Shown piece by piece: positions 45,828 through 60,999 of a DNA stretch of 64,000 bases. Source of the stretch: Selaginella moellendorffii. Lineage: Eukaryota > Streptophyta > Lycopodiopsida > Selaginellales > Selaginellaceae. The position numbers were made by a program, and so were the translations under genes. The notes below the pieces were generated by a model. The model made no database searches. It was not told where the DNA came from and was given only the letters and a program-made list of their open reading frames with translations. The stretch spans positions 2,260,932 to 2,324,931 of the forward strand of contig NW_003314267.1 in the NCBI RefSeq assembly GCF_000143415.4, written 5' to 3'. Each line of letters starts with the position of its first letter. Position 1 is the first letter of the stretch.

Positions 45828-47190
45828 AGTACCAGAACAGTAGAAGAAGAAGGAAGGGATGCACAACAACCATGAGACCTTTGAATACTTATATATGTGA
45901 AAAATGTTTTTTTTTTTCCTGTGTTGATGTTAACAAGTTGCAATTCCTACAGTGTATACTGTAGCAATTGGCGGTCCATGATGATGATAAGGACAACACA
46001 ACAAATGTTTAATGGTCAACATTGCAACTCGTGGAACAATGGAATTGGACCTATTCCTTACTCTCATTTAATGCTTGTGGGCCTAAACAAAATTCAAGGG
46101 TCTTTTTCGTCTCACAAGTGAGGTGCAATGAGTCTTATCCACTCACTTTAGCCCTTTCTCACTCCCCTTCAGCAATATAAATGTTTTCATTTGAAATATG
46201 ATCATGGACCTCATTTAAGCATATGCCCATTCTTTGGTGGAGATGGGAGTACCATTATGAATAAGCTGGGTCCATTAGTCATTCTAGATTGTTGTGGTGG
46301 CTGTTTGAGTGACTTGGAATGTCACATAATTTTCATTTGAAGCTGTGGTAGTTTCATGGGACAAGACTATGTGGTGTTGTTTTGTTTTAAGCTGTGGTAG
46401 CTTGATTCAATCAACCAAAGATGGAATGCTTGTTTGCTGTCTAAAGACTGGTTAATGTACAGTAGTTGGAGTTGTTAACACCCTATTGTTCTCACATTGA
46501 AATGCAGGCTTCTTAAGCAGTTTTATGGTGGCAAACAGTGGCAAAGAAAGGACCTCTACTCATGATCATGAGCAGGATCTGACTAACGATGTCTTGCAAC
46601 TTGAGGATGGTAAAGTTCTTGACATAGCCAAGAAGGTGATAGGATCAGGAAGAAGCTTCTAGATTTGATGTGTGATCCTCAATTTTCCAGGTGACTTAGT
46701 GAAGTGGCACATGCTGCTAGGCTGGGACACCCAAAGGGAAAGTATAAAATACCCCACCTACAAACTTGGGGAGGACTTTGACATTTACTTAGACCTTTTG
46801 AATGTGCTGCTTGGAACAAAAAGGTAAAGGGAGAGGAAATAATAAATGCATTGTAGATAGAGAAGCATAACATTAGTTTGTTTCCCAAAGGAGCAAGGAT
46901 TATATGAAAACTTGAAAAGAGGTAGTGACTTGGTGTAGGTAGTTATTGCAGCTTGGCAATCCCACCAACAAGTGCAGGAAGTACAAACTTAACAAACCTG
47001 TGCAAGTCTATCAGGCAAATCTATTGCATGTGACTCATATTCTAAACTAAGACCTAGATGAAGTTGATTCCATGGCATGACAATTTTTTTACAATGTATT
47101 GCTACAGTGAAGGCATGGGTTGATAAATTATTACAAATGTTCTTTCAAGTGGCAAAAGAGGGGATTAGTGAAGCCAAGGCTATTTGAAAG
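45828..47190. other. AT-rich gene-poor region
   Basis: No supportable gene. The composition is uniform and AT-rich, with only short ORFs. Probably old transposon-derived DNA. Confidence 0.55.
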
Positions 47191-47520
47191 TTATTCCATG
47201 TGAGGCAATTAGTCATCTACCCATACCGCAATCCCACAGTGGATATAGCTATTCTATATGAGGCAACTAGTCATCCACCTGTACCGCAGTCTATTATATA
47301 GACTAGTTATTCCATGTGAGGCAACTAATCATCCACCCATACCGCAGTCCCACAGTGGATATAGCTATTTTATGTGAGGCAACTAATTATCCACCCATAC
47401 CGTAGTCCCACAATGGATACCTTCATCCATAGATACTCCACACGTACTACAGTCCATTGTATAGACTAGCTATTCCATGTGAGGCAACTAATCATCCACC
47501 CATACCGCAATCCATAGATA
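47191..47520. repeat. Tandem repeat of about 58 bp, five degenerate units
   Basis: Units opening with TATTCCATGTGAGGCAACTA start at 47191, 47249, 47307, 47365 and 47469. Each also contains ATCCACCCATACCGCAGTCC or a variant. The first three steps are exactly 58 bp; the last is longer because of an inserted ATAGATACTCCACAC block. Confidence 0.85.
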
Positions 47521-47620
47521 CTCCACACAAGAGGAAGGACATACGCATGGATGCCCAATACGTAAGGTATATTATATTTTTAAGTAGCCACTAATCAATG
47601 GAAATCAAACCCATGCCATT

Positions 47621-47799
47621 TGCTCTGATACCACATGCAGCACACTTTATCTCTCTCCCCTTAATCCAACTGAAAAAGGGGTAATTATTTAATGAGAGAG
47701 CCTTTAATAGCTATTTTATCCCTATTTATCCCCCCAAAGTTCCAAGGATCCACGGTGATAATATATCTAAATCTCATCCTATAATCACATGCGTTACAC
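47621..47799 (-). mobile_element. Second TRIM/LTR-like end with tRNA-Met primer-binding site
   Basis: On the minus strand TGGTATCAGAGC (47633-47622), a perfect initiator tRNA-Met PBS, follows two bases after an LTR-like end GCTGCA. The putative LTR runs from TGTAACGC (47799) to about 47636 (about 160 bp). The 58-bp tandem repeat lies just downstream, where the internal part would be. No partner LTR was found by eye. Confidence 0.5.
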
Positions 47800-49990
47800 A
47801 TATGCATCAAAATCAAATAAGAATGAAGAGTCCAGGTAATAAATGGTGAAAATCAAATGTGGCAAATTCTCTTCAAAAGGAAGTTCTTTCAAGAGTTAGG
47901 GGAAGAGAGTATTTTTTGGAGTGATGATGATGATGATATACTACAATTTATGGGAAGTGGCCATATTTGAAGAACTAGTGAGTATGATGACATGGGGAAT
48001 GTGTAGTTAAAAATAATGAACAATGAGTCTTACAAAGTTAAAGGATAATGAAGATCCAGTTGAGGGTTGGAGCAAAGGAGGGCTCAAATGAGTTGGTGGG
48101 GTGTAGTTTTGGTCTTTTCTTTAAGCATTGTAAGTGTTTTTACTTTATGGACCTCTTATGCCACTATATTAAAGTTATGTTTTGATATTTAGAGTATGAC
48201 ATAGAGATGTATGGATATTTCTTAAAAGTTGTGGAAGGAATTTACACTGAAGGATAACAAGGATCTAGAGGAAATCAGCAAGAAAGTCAGCTATAAAAAA
48301 GAGGGCAACAATAAGGAAGGGTTAGGTTATGTCTCATAATGTAGTTGGGCTTGTCAATTAGGGATAGAATTGCCTTTGGAAAGTTGAGCTTGCATTAGAT
48401 GAGAGATCTAATTTCTGGATTAGAAGTTAAACCTCTATATACTTGCTTGTTGAGCTTGTAATGTGTCTATTAAGGTTGTGTCTTTAAGGTTAGAGCAATT
48501 AACAGTGTTTAAAAGCATTTAAAGGAGTGAACTTTAAAGTGTTTTAAAGAGTTTTAATTATAGCCTATAAGCAATTTCATAAAGTAATCTTTATTTTCTT
48601 TTCTTTGAATCATATGCAATAGAATCTACATGGCAATCCTAATCTCAATTCTAGTAGAGACCCTACTTGCAAATCCAATTGAATTTTGTGAGCTAAGAAT
48701 ATAATTCCATCTTTCCTTGGTTGGGGTAAGTTTTTAGTAAATAAAGTTTCTTAAATTTTTGTGTGAGGAAACTTTTGTCTAGGAGTTATGAACATTTGCA
48801 ACATACTTAAAGAACTATATGGTGGTAGATTTAATAAGGTTTAGACTCTATTTATCTTGTTAGCAGCCTTGCTATCATCTACTTGCTACTGGGTATCTCT
48901 ACTTGAAATTTTGAACATACATTTGAGATAGATATAATTTAAATTCAACTAGTTATGCTCTTGCTGTTCTCTTCTCTAATCTTATGAAATCACACACATT
49001 CTTCCTCTCTCCTCAAGCAACTTAATACCCCATTGATAGAGTGACAACCTCTCTTTATCCTTTCCAGCAATATTTGAGCTCAAATGAATTCCTTAAATTA
49101 GTAAGGAGTTCAATAGTTTTGAGGGTGAGTTTGAAGTTTTATATGATATAAAGTGTTCTTAAATCTATCATCTAATTCTCTTTCATCTGCTTTTTCCTCT
49201 TTCTAGAATATTTGTTTTGTCTTAGACTGAGCCACCTTCTTATCACATTATTTCTTCATAATTTCTAGTATTCTCTTTTACTAACACATTAATCAGTTCT
49301 GACTCTCATTCTTTATCTAGCTTTTGTTCCTCCTTTTCCAAGGTTTCTTTTATTCTTCCACATTGTTTCTTCCTTTATTTTCTTGATTTCTCCTTGTTAC
49401 TTCCTCACCCAATATCACCCAATACATATGTCCTCAACGATAAGTCCTCAATAACCTAGTATACATCCACTAACCTGTCTATTTTGGTGAATTTGTCAAT
49501 GAGCATTATGTAAGTTATCACCATTGGAGCACACCCACTTCCAAACCATATCTTCAAGTAGCCTCTCAGCCTCATCATGTTGGAAACCTTGCAAAACCTG
49601 TTATAGGTCACCACCACATCCAAAGAGAAAAAAGTACTTGGAAAGTCTGCTGGCAAATGCCCAACTTAGTGAAAGTGTCTTACAGGGAAATATATTTTTG
49701 GCATAAAAGATGATCTCACGAATCTTTTTTGTTCAAGAGAACATCTTTCCTTCCAAATCTGTGATTAACGGCAAAGCATCCACACTTCTTCTCTATCATC
49801 TTCTCATAGCCTCTTTCATCTAAATTTGTGAGTCCAAGAAGTACAACAGTGTTTTAGCTAGAAGTGTTTATAATATCACGAATCATTAATGATAGAAATC
49901 ACAATGTACCCCAATTTTGATTTTGTAAGCATGCTTAGGTTTTAGACCAGAGGAGCCCTAAAATGTGGTAGGGCGCGGTGATTTGCGACG
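47800..49990. other. AT-rich gene-poor region
   Basis: Long AT-rich stretch without supportable genes. Only short, unconvincing ORFs. The last 60 bp before 49991 hold an AGCCCTAAAATG motif near the FtsH gene. Confidence 0.55.
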
Positions 49991-53215
<3,225 letters not shown>

Positions 53216-53434
53216 AATTCAATCTTACTGTTGAATTTCGATCGTCTGTTCTGCAGAATGATATATATATATTCTTTATAAGTTTTGCATCGCGAATACT
53301 GTACATAGAGGTCATTGCCTATGTAAATTAAAGCGACGGGAGGTAACAGTTTTCTGGGAATCACTTGGTTTCTTCAGTAAGCTTTGTTTCATGGTGGCTT
53401 TTTTGTTTCTAATCCGGTGGCCAGAAAGTTCCAA

Positions 53435-55840
53435 ATGTGTTATTTACAGCAGCAGCATTCTAGCAGCATCTCGACGTTGCTAGCCGCACTGAAGCAATCG
53501 ACACAGGCCAGAGATCTTACTGCCGGGAAACTCATTCATGCGCTAGCCATCAACACCGGCCGGGACTCAAACATCTATGTCGCAAACTCGCTCGTCAACA
53601 TGTATGCCAAGTGTGCCTCATTGCTGGAAGCCCAAAGACTTTTTGAGAGGATGGCACAACGCAGCACAGCCTCGTGGAACACCATGCTACTGGCATTTGC
53701 CGACAACGGGCATTTTGATCGGGTTTTTGAGCTCTTCACACTGATGCAGCTCGAGGGCTGTGACGTAAACTCCCGGACTTTGGTGGCATGCCTCAAGGCC
53801 AAGTCGAGCTCGCGCTCTCGGGATTGTTTAGCATGGACAGGAATGGAAATTCACTCGAGAGCTTTGGAGCTGGGCCTGGAGCTCAACTTGTTCGTGGCGG
53901 CGGCATTGGTTGAGATGTATTCTAGATCTGGGAGCATGGACAGCGCATTCAGAGTTTTTGAGAACATCAAAAATCGCTGCGAAGTTGGCTCTTGGAACGT
54001 TTTGATGCTCGGGTATGTCGAGAGTGGTGATGGAGAGTTTGCACTTGAACTTTTTCACTGGATGCTGCAGGTTGCGCGTGTTCCAAACGCACAAACTTTC
54101 ATAGCAGCGCTCAAAGCCTGTGTGAGAGTCTCGGAGCAACAGGAAGATCATCTCGATCGTGGAAGAAAGTTTTTGCTCTTGGAGAAAGTTATGGCTCTTC
54201 ACAGCGAGGCAGTGAAACTGGGACTCGATTCCAACGTTCTCCTGACCAACACCCTCGTGGATTCGTACGGGAAGAGTGGAAGTTTGGAGGATGCCAATAA
54301 AGTTTTTCACGAGGCTCCCTGCGATCAGACTCTGGTGTCTTGGAACGCTTTGATACTGAGCTATGCGGACAATGGGAAAGGAAGAAGAGCTCTCGAGCTC
54401 TTCTCGAGCATGCCGTTCGAGCCGAGCACACGGACTTTCGTCGCAGCAGTGAGAGCTTGCACGACCATCGCGACCGAAAACTCCGACAAAGGCAACATAG
54501 ATTTCACGGCAACATCGAAAGTGTTGGAGCTCGGGATGGCTGTTCACTCTCGGGCTGTGATACTCGGCCTCGACTTGGACGTGTTCGTCGCAACCAGCTT
54601 CATCGACATGTACTCCAAGCTCGGAAGCATGGCAGACTCGCAGCGAGCTTTCGACCGGGCCAGCTCTCGCAGCCCCGTTTCTTGGAACGCGCTCATTCTC
54701 GGCTACGCGGAAAACGGCGATGCGGAGAAGAGTTTTGAGCTCTTCTCGGCGATGCAGCAGGATGGAGAGGTTTCACCCGATGCTCACACTTTAGTTGCCG
54801 TGCTGAAGGCTTGCTCCAAGCTCGCAGCAAAAGAGAAGCCCCGGCAAGTCGATGGAAAGGTGGTGAAGATGGTGAACTTGGAGAGATGCTTGGCGATCCA
54901 CTCTCAAGCTGGGGAGCTTGCTCTTGGCCGATACGTGACGAACACACTGGTGGCCTGCTACGCCAAATGCGGAAGTATGGTCGACGCCGAGCGGGTTTTC
55001 TGGAAGAGAAAGGAGCACATTTCTCAGGTTTCCTGGACAGTGATGATGCTGGGATACGTCGAGAATCACGAAAGTGAGAAAGCATTGCTGCTGTTTGAGA
55101 CGATCAAAGCCTTCGAGGATCTCCAGAGGCAGAGGATAACTTCTCTCCTCCTCGCGGCTCTCAAGGCCTGCTCGAGCTTGGCGGATCTGCGAGCCACCAA
55201 GTCGATCCAAGCTCAAGTTTTTAGACGCGCTACCATCGACGACGACGACGACGATCACGATCACGGCGACGCAGCAAGCAACACCGTCGTGAGCTCTCTC
55301 ATCCACGCCTTTGGAGAGTGTAGCAGCATGATCGACGCCCAGCTCGTCTTTGATTCATTCCAGCCTCCGAAGCTCGACGTCGTCTCCTGGAACTCACTCA
55401 TGGCTGGATTCTCTCGACAGGGAAACTCCAAGATGGTCTTCCAGATCTTCCGCGCTCTTCAGGACGAGCAGCGTTTCCATCCCGACGGTGCCACCTTTCT
55501 CAGCCTTCTCACGGCTTGCAACCACGCCGGTCTCGTCCTCCATTGCAAGAGATACTTCCATGCCATGGAGGAGTTTGGAGTGATCCCAGGGATCGAGCAC
55601 TACCACTGCGTGGTGGATCTTCTCGCGCGAGCAAACGAGATGGAGCAAGCGGTGGCGGTGCTGGAAAGCATGCCTATGAGAGCTACTGTGGTGACTTGGA
55701 GGAGTCTCCTCGCGGCTTGTCTCAAGTGGAAGAATGTGGCGGTCGGAGAGTTTGCGTTTCAATCGCTTATGGAAGCATCGCAAGGAAATGATCCGGCTGG
55801 CTATGCTTTCGTGACAAGCTTGTATAGAAGCTGTTCATAG
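53435..55840 (+). CDS. PLS-class pentatricopeptide repeat protein
   Basis: Intronless, 801 residues from the first in-frame ATG (53435); upstream codons are open but lack an ATG. A long series of PPR motifs alternates long and short types, with repeated landmarks: VANSLVNMYAKCASLLEA, TASWNTMLLAFADNGH, VSWNALILSYADNGKG, VSWNSLMAGFSRQGN and HYHCVVDLLARA. The end (VVTWRSLLAACLKW ... GYAFVTSLYRSCS) resembles an E-type tail without a DYW deaminase. Such proteins bind organelle RNA and often guide C-to-U editing, which is extreme in Selaginella organelles. The target cannot be read here. The start lacks a clear transit peptide, so the true N-terminus may lie in an upstream exon. An acidic GAC repeat sits at about 55240. 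Confidence 0.88.
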   Translation: MCYLQQQHSSSISTLLAALKQSTQARDLTAGKLIHALAINTGRDSNIYVANSLVNMYAKCASLLEAQRLFERMAQRSTASWNTMLLAFADNGHFDRVFELFTLMQLEGCDVNSRTLVACLKAKSSSRSRDCLAWTGMEIHSRALELGLELNLFVAAALVEMYSRSGSMDSAFRVFENIKNRCEVGSWNVLMLGYVESGDGEFALELFHWMLQVARVPNAQTFIAALKACVRVSEQQEDHLDRGRKFLLLEKVMALHSEAVKLGLDSNVLLTNTLVDSYGKSGSLEDANKVFHEAPCDQTLVSWNALILSYADNGKGRRALELFSSMPFEPSTRTFVAAVRACTTIATENSDKGNIDFTATSKVLELGMAVHSRAVILGLDLDVFVATSFIDMYSKLGSMADSQRAFDRASSRSPVSWNALILGYAENGDAEKSFELFSAMQQDGEVSPDAHTLVAVLKACSKLAAKEKPRQVDGKVVKMVNLERCLAIHSQAGELALGRYVTNTLVACYAKCGSMVDAERVFWKRKEHISQVSWTVMMLGYVENHESEKALLLFETIKAFEDLQRQRITSLLLAALKACSSLADLRATKSIQAQVFRRATIDDDDDDHDHGDAASNTVVSSLIHAFGECSSMIDAQLVFDSFQPPKLDVVSWNSLMAGFSRQGNSKMVFQIFRALQDEQRFHPDGATFLSLLTACNHAGLVLHCKRYFHAMEEFGVIPGIEHYHCVVDLLARANEMEQAVAVLESMPMRATVVTWRSLLAACLKWKNVAVGEFAFQSLMEASQGNDPAGYAFVTSLYRSCS

Positions 55841-57221
55841 CAAAAGAATTTATATCATTCTTATTATTTTGGCTTATTAACCACAGTTCTTCGGATTGCT
55901 TTTTTTGCATTGAGAGTGATACATAAAGTGCCAGGGGGATTAACTTTCCCCAATATCCCTTTTCCAGTCCCCACCAAGTCCCCTTTTGTCCATGGCCGTG
56001 TTCACCAACACTGCCATTGGATCAAGGCCTCCAAACCCGACCACTAAGTCCTTTGGTCCATTGGGGTTACTTCTTCACATGACTGTATCCTTGGTCTTTA
56101 CATTAGAGGATGGCTTGTCCTCCTTTTCACAGTCTGGGATTTTGGGGCAACATTTCGGAACACCATGGTTTTACGCGAGCCTCATGGGTACGAGAATGGG
56201 TTCTTGCTGGGTGATTCTTTGCTGGCTAGGTTTCTTGAAGATTCTGGTATGGTAACTGGTTTTCTTGGTTTTTTTTTTAGTTTTTATTTAAAACAATAAA
56301 TTAAAATTTTCGTATTCATAAAAAATACTGAAATGATATTCTAATGTGTTTGGATATTCTACTCTAAATACCAAGAATATTCCTCCCTTTTTATAAAATA
56401 ACTATTGAGCGTGACTGATTTATTACTATGATTATATGACACTAGTTTTTCAATAGTAATATTAACATTATACATCCCTTCCCAAAGCTCGTTAATGATG
56501 CAAACATAAGAAGATAATTGCTGACCATTGGCCAAATGCCCACTATTAACGTACAGTGACCAGTGAATCACACAAGAGTTTAAAACACATATCAAATGTT
56601 AAGAATGCCCCTTTTGAGCACATCCGAGAGTGCCTTCACCTCCCATCACAACACTCCTAAACCAGGAGGTGGCAACCTGTGGTTTAGCAAACAATTCCTA
56701 CCCATTAAAACGAATGATAATAAAATCTGGATCATTATAAAAGCAACAAAGCTGATTTACTTAACAGCAAACCAAAAGAGATTATAAATAAGCTTATAGC
56801 GACGCGCGACCTGTAAAACGCTCAATTCTACCCTCTAGAGCAAACACAAATCAAAAGCGAAACGGCAATCAGAACCGAGCTAAGATAGGAAATTTGAAGT
56901 GACAAACTGAGCTAACGAAGGAATGGATCGCCCAAGACACTCCCCAGGCAACGTTGAGGCTACCGGAAGAAGCCAAGCGTGCTCGACACCTTTTTCTTCG
57001 GCCTGCTTCTAGCAACAAAGAAACTGAAGGGAAAATGCTAGAGAAGGAAGACCATCTTTAATCTTCCATAAAGAGTTTTCAAAATGTGGTCCAGTCCGCA
57101 GTTGAAGGCCTCATGAATTCTGATTTTCGCTCCAGCAAAAGTCTGTCAAAGTGTTTATAAGATGGAGTGTTCACCCCCATGTCTCGTGGGGCGTTGTGAA
57201 ATGCTATAAACCTTTGGTCTG
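55841..57221. other. Intergenic region
   Basis: AT-rich in parts, no supported gene. The ORF at 55986-56255 has no recognisable domain. Confidence 0.5.
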
Positions 57222-57400
57222 TTGCCTATATGCTTCAACGAGTCTAAGAATGTCCCCTCATCCCCTGGACTTGCTGCAAATGCAAATGCCGCAAGTGTTC
57301 CAGATGGGGATGCAGGCCGCCGAATGTTTGGCAACATCGACTGGAGAACTTTGGGAGCCACCACACCTGTGAAAGATCGCAAAGTAAGTCTTGGACCTCA
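57222..57400 (+). pseudogene. Papain-family protease fragment (start of mature enzyme)
   Basis: Plus strand: FNESKNVPSSPGL followed by NIDWRTLGATTPVKD, the conserved opening of a mature papain-like protease (DWR...VTPVKDQG). The following QCGSCW active-site block is missing. Isolated fragment. Confidence 0.55.
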
Positions 57401-57490
57401 ACTTCAATCTTGTTTTCTCACCTTATCTTTATGAATCTGGTAGCTGGGCTTTAGCACGCAAAGTTTGAAATCAACGAAATAAATCTGAAG

Positions 57491-57727
57491 CTAAATCCTC
57501 CTGGAGCACGGAACTGGGGCTGATGGCGGTGGTCGAGGAGAGGGTGGTGGCGGAGATGGCAGTCGCGGTAATGGAGATGGTGGTACCTTTTCTTTGACAG
57601 GAAAGTAGACGAAGCCATTCAATCCACATCGACCCAGTGGGAGGTCATGGTTTCCATGCTGCAGCCTCATGTAGCCTTGCTCTCCCCAGCTTGTCTCCGC
57701 CGAGTTTTTGATAGTCCAATAGTCCAT
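57491..57727 (-). pseudogene. Papain-family protease fragment (C-terminal end with Pro-rich linker)
   Basis: Minus strand: DYWTIKNSAETSWGEQGYM matches the KNSWGTSWGE region with the active-site Asn, but the first Trp is lost. GRCGLNGFVYFPVK and a run of PPPPSPRPPP follow, as at the end of RD21-type proteases before the granulin domain. It points opposite to the neighbouring fragment. Confidence 0.6.
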
Positions 57728-58501
57728 GGCCCTCCCAGGTCCAGGCCCATGGTTTATACATCGATTTTGAAGATTTTATTTCGTTCTCTTGTTATGTGAG
57801 TATTATGCATGGTAAACACTAAAAAAAAATGGAGATGGGGGGTATCGATCCTCTTACCTAATCGTCGTACCTACATCCCCTTGCTTTGACAAATAATATT
57901 AGATTAGTGTAATCAAGGATAGTAGGAAACTTTTCTACGGCTGGTGGAACAAATGTATTGCTTCTGGACTTTAAACATGTCCATATTTTGATTTCGGTAT
58001 GGTCACTGGTAAGTATTGAGCCTTCCCTTCCACATTCTGGTCCCATGACTAAATTCCCAAACAGTTTAAAAGAAATGGATTATGATAACGATTCGAATTG
58101 TATGGTTCACCTTGAGCCAAAAAGTCTCATTCTTTTAGCACTTGATCATTTAGTCTTGGTGCTCTAGTTGCAAAGAGGAAGTTCCATCAACTCCGGCTCC
58201 TAGGGTTGATTTTGTGTTTGCTGCTGGTGTGAAATTGGAATTGGAGGCAGTTGTATACATCATTTACCAATACCACCATGACTCAATTCTACATCTCCTC
58301 CCAGCTAGAAAGAATCCATCCTTTAGTCTTCTGCTTGCTGAGTGACCTTTAGAGTATGTTTATTTCATTAAAAACATTTTGTTAAAAAAAGAAAGGTTAA
58401 GATTATAAACATTCAAATGATACTTATAACATGTGTAAAAATATATTAACTGATAAACACGTCAAAATAACCAATAAAAACATTATTTTAGAGTCGTCTA
58501 C
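57728..58501. other. Intergenic region
   Basis: AT-rich, no gene seen. Includes the 3' flank of the receptor kinase. Confidence 0.5.
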
Positions 58502-60999
58502 TTATCGTCCATTTGTCAGAGAACCAACGGTGTCTTCTGAGTAGTCCATAGAAGGATCTAAACCTATGGAGAAAGAAGAATTTGGAGATGATGGCTCAGG
58601 AAATTGTACAGTATCCTCCATCATTTGCACCACTTTCCCCATTGATGGCCTTGCATGTGCATCGTGCTGAATGCACCACAATGCAACTTTAAGCAGCCTC
58701 TTGAATTGCACGAAATCCACTTCCTCCCCAACAAGCTTCTTGTCAACAATGCTTTCCATATCTCCAGCCTGATACATGTTGTAAGCCCAGTCCGAGAGAC
58801 ACCATCGGCTGTTTTCTGAGTTTATGGCAGATATCGTCATGATGTACTTCTCTCTGCCACTTATAATCTCGAGCAAAACCATTCCAAAACTGTAGACATC
58901 CACTTTGGTTGTGATTGGAAGGTTGCTGATCCACTCAGGCGCAAGGTATCCTCTGGTTCCACGAACAGTTGTGACACTCAATGCCCTCTCCCGTTTCATT
59001 AGCTTGGCCAAACCAAAATCCGCTACCTTTGGACAGAAGCTCTCGTCAAGCAGGATGTTTTGAGGCTTGATATCACAGTGGAGAATGCATTCCTGACATT
59101 CATCATGAAGGTATGTTATCCCTCTTGCAATCCCCAAAGCAATGCTGAATCGGCTGGCCCAGCTGCAAAAGTGCTTTGCATCATCCAAAAAAAGTAACTT
59201 CTCTAGTGAACCATTAGGCATGTACTCATAAACCAGGAGCTTTCGATTGTCCTCATAGCAATACCCCAACAGCCGGACGAGGTTGATGTGGTGAATCTTG
59301 CCGAGGGTCTCCACTTCAGTTTGGAATTGTTTATCAGCTTGCATGGCCATTTGCAGTTCCTTGACTGCAACAAGGGTGCCATTTAGAAGCCGCCCCTTGT
59401 AGACCGTCCCAAATCCTCCCGATCCAAGCTTGTCACAGAAGTTGTCTGTGAAAGTTTGCAGCTGCTGATACGTGAACCTTGCAGGCCCACTGCTGAAATC
59501 GAGATCCATCATGTTGTTACGTGCTCTAGCGCTTATGGTCCAGCAGAGCCCCACAACCAAGAGGAACACCACCAACACAAGTGTTGTAATGAATAGAGCA
59601 ACTCGAGGAGCGTCTCTGAAAAATGGCCGATGGATCACCAGCCACTGGAAACCAGGAACGACAGTGGCATTTGCATTTGTCACGTATATGTTTGCATCTG
59701 GACTTTGTCCTGGATCTTTGGCAGAAAGCTTCAAGAAGAAAACGTTGTCCACGTCCAGGGACTGCTTGCCATTGAATAAACCCGAGGGATCTAAACCCTT
59801 GAGCCAGCATATTCCAGCGCCAGCCATTTGGAAAGCAGCTCCGAGACACTCGCACTCCCTAAGGCATCTTTGGATACAATCCTCCTGGGATGACGGAGTT
59901 GGCAGCGGGTCACTATTGTAGTCATTGTATTTGAAGTCCGTGCGTACAAGTTGGATCAGTTTGAAGTTTCTTGGATCTGTTGAGTTTTGGCCTGTGGGAC
60001 ACTTGGCCAATGGAGTGTTGTAAGCACAATCCTGTGATGAATCGGACGCATTTGTGGGGTGAAATCCCAGAGGACAGGTGCAAGTTGCAGTCGGCCGGTA
60101 CGTGCAAATCCCGAATCGCCCACATTTCCCAAAGATGTTGCACTCGAGAAGAACAGCTTGCCAAGTTATGATCCATCTTTTGTTAATCTCATCAAGAGTG
60201 TAGATTCTCAAGTTGCCATCATCGTCCACGGTCAGCCTCCGGGTTAGACCAACTTTAGGATAATCAAGCGCATACCTCTGTGCTGTGTCATATACTTTGA
60301 CAGGGTTTTTCCAGGAGCTGCCGCTCCCATCAAAGAAACTAGTGCTGAAGTTGAGACGAGGACTGACTACAGAATTGGCAGAATTGGATTGATTTTCATT
60401 CTCAATCCTCCAGTATGGTTCAAGCCAATATCCCTGGTAATAGAATGCAACTTTACTCCCATCCATCTGAAGGAAATATTTTCGGTTATTGGAGACAAGC
60501 TGGGTGATTCCAATGAGCTGCTGATCAGGAAGAATGGTGTCCGTGGGGCGGTCAAATGACTGCCAAGCAGGCACTCCGTTGCTTGCTAGCAGCTCTAAGT
60601 TGCCATTCTCCTGAAGTAAAGCTTTTGTAACTGAGAGAGTTGTTGTAGAAGTTCCCCAGACAATTCCAGCAGCGTTGGAAGTGAGAATCAGCCGACCATC
60701 GGTCTGGAAAGCGAGCTGGTCGCCTTTGATAAGCCCGATTGGAGAACCTCCAGTGTCATTGGACATTGCGCTCCAGATGACTGTGTTGGGCATTTTGGTG
60801 TACCATATTGAGAAACTATAGAGGGAACGAGATGCCTAAAGCCTGCACAAAAGGTGGCCTTGAGAGATGTAATCCATGGTTGGAGGTCTTCGCCTCTCAC
60901 AATTGTGGTTGTTCCAGGACTTCCACCATCAGCTGCCACGAGAGTTAAAATGAAAGAACACAACATGAGAATCCTAAAATAGAGAAACATCAAGAGCAA
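58502..60999 (-). CDS. G-type (S-locus) lectin receptor-like kinase, with apparent frameshift near the N-terminus
   Basis: The main open frame (60793-58502, 763 residues, intronless) holds the end of a bulb-type lectin domain (MPNTVIWSA, GNLELLASNGVPAWQSF), an S-locus glycoprotein region, an EGF/PAN-like cysteine region (CNIFGKCGRFGICTY; CIQRCLRECECLGA), a membrane segment (VALFITTLVLVVFLLVV) and a kinase: GSGGFGTVYKG, VAVKEL, LHCDIKPQNILL, DFGLAKL, GTRGYLAPEW. HCD replaces HRD at the catalytic loop (non-RD kinase), common in this family. A signal peptide and the lectin start (MLLMFLYFRILMLC ... ATFCAGF) lie upstream in another frame (60999-60835), with SIWYTKMPN continuing the main frame. 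The two should be one gene; the frames do not join as read. So it is either a pseudogene, an unrecognised intron or an assembly error. Confidence 0.8.

Noticed and set aside
47191-47520. CRISPR-like array
   Set aside because: Units are contiguous tandem repeats without unique spacers, and the genome is eukaryotic.
49456-49656. 66-residue minus-strand ORF
   Set aside because: No recognised family and no support beyond being open.
53384-53434. Upstream extension of the PPR gene
   Set aside because: The open frame begins with a TTG codon; the first in-frame ATG is at 53435.
55986-56255. 89-residue plus-strand ORF
   Set aside because: No domain, no splice partners and surrounded by AT-rich intergenic sequence.
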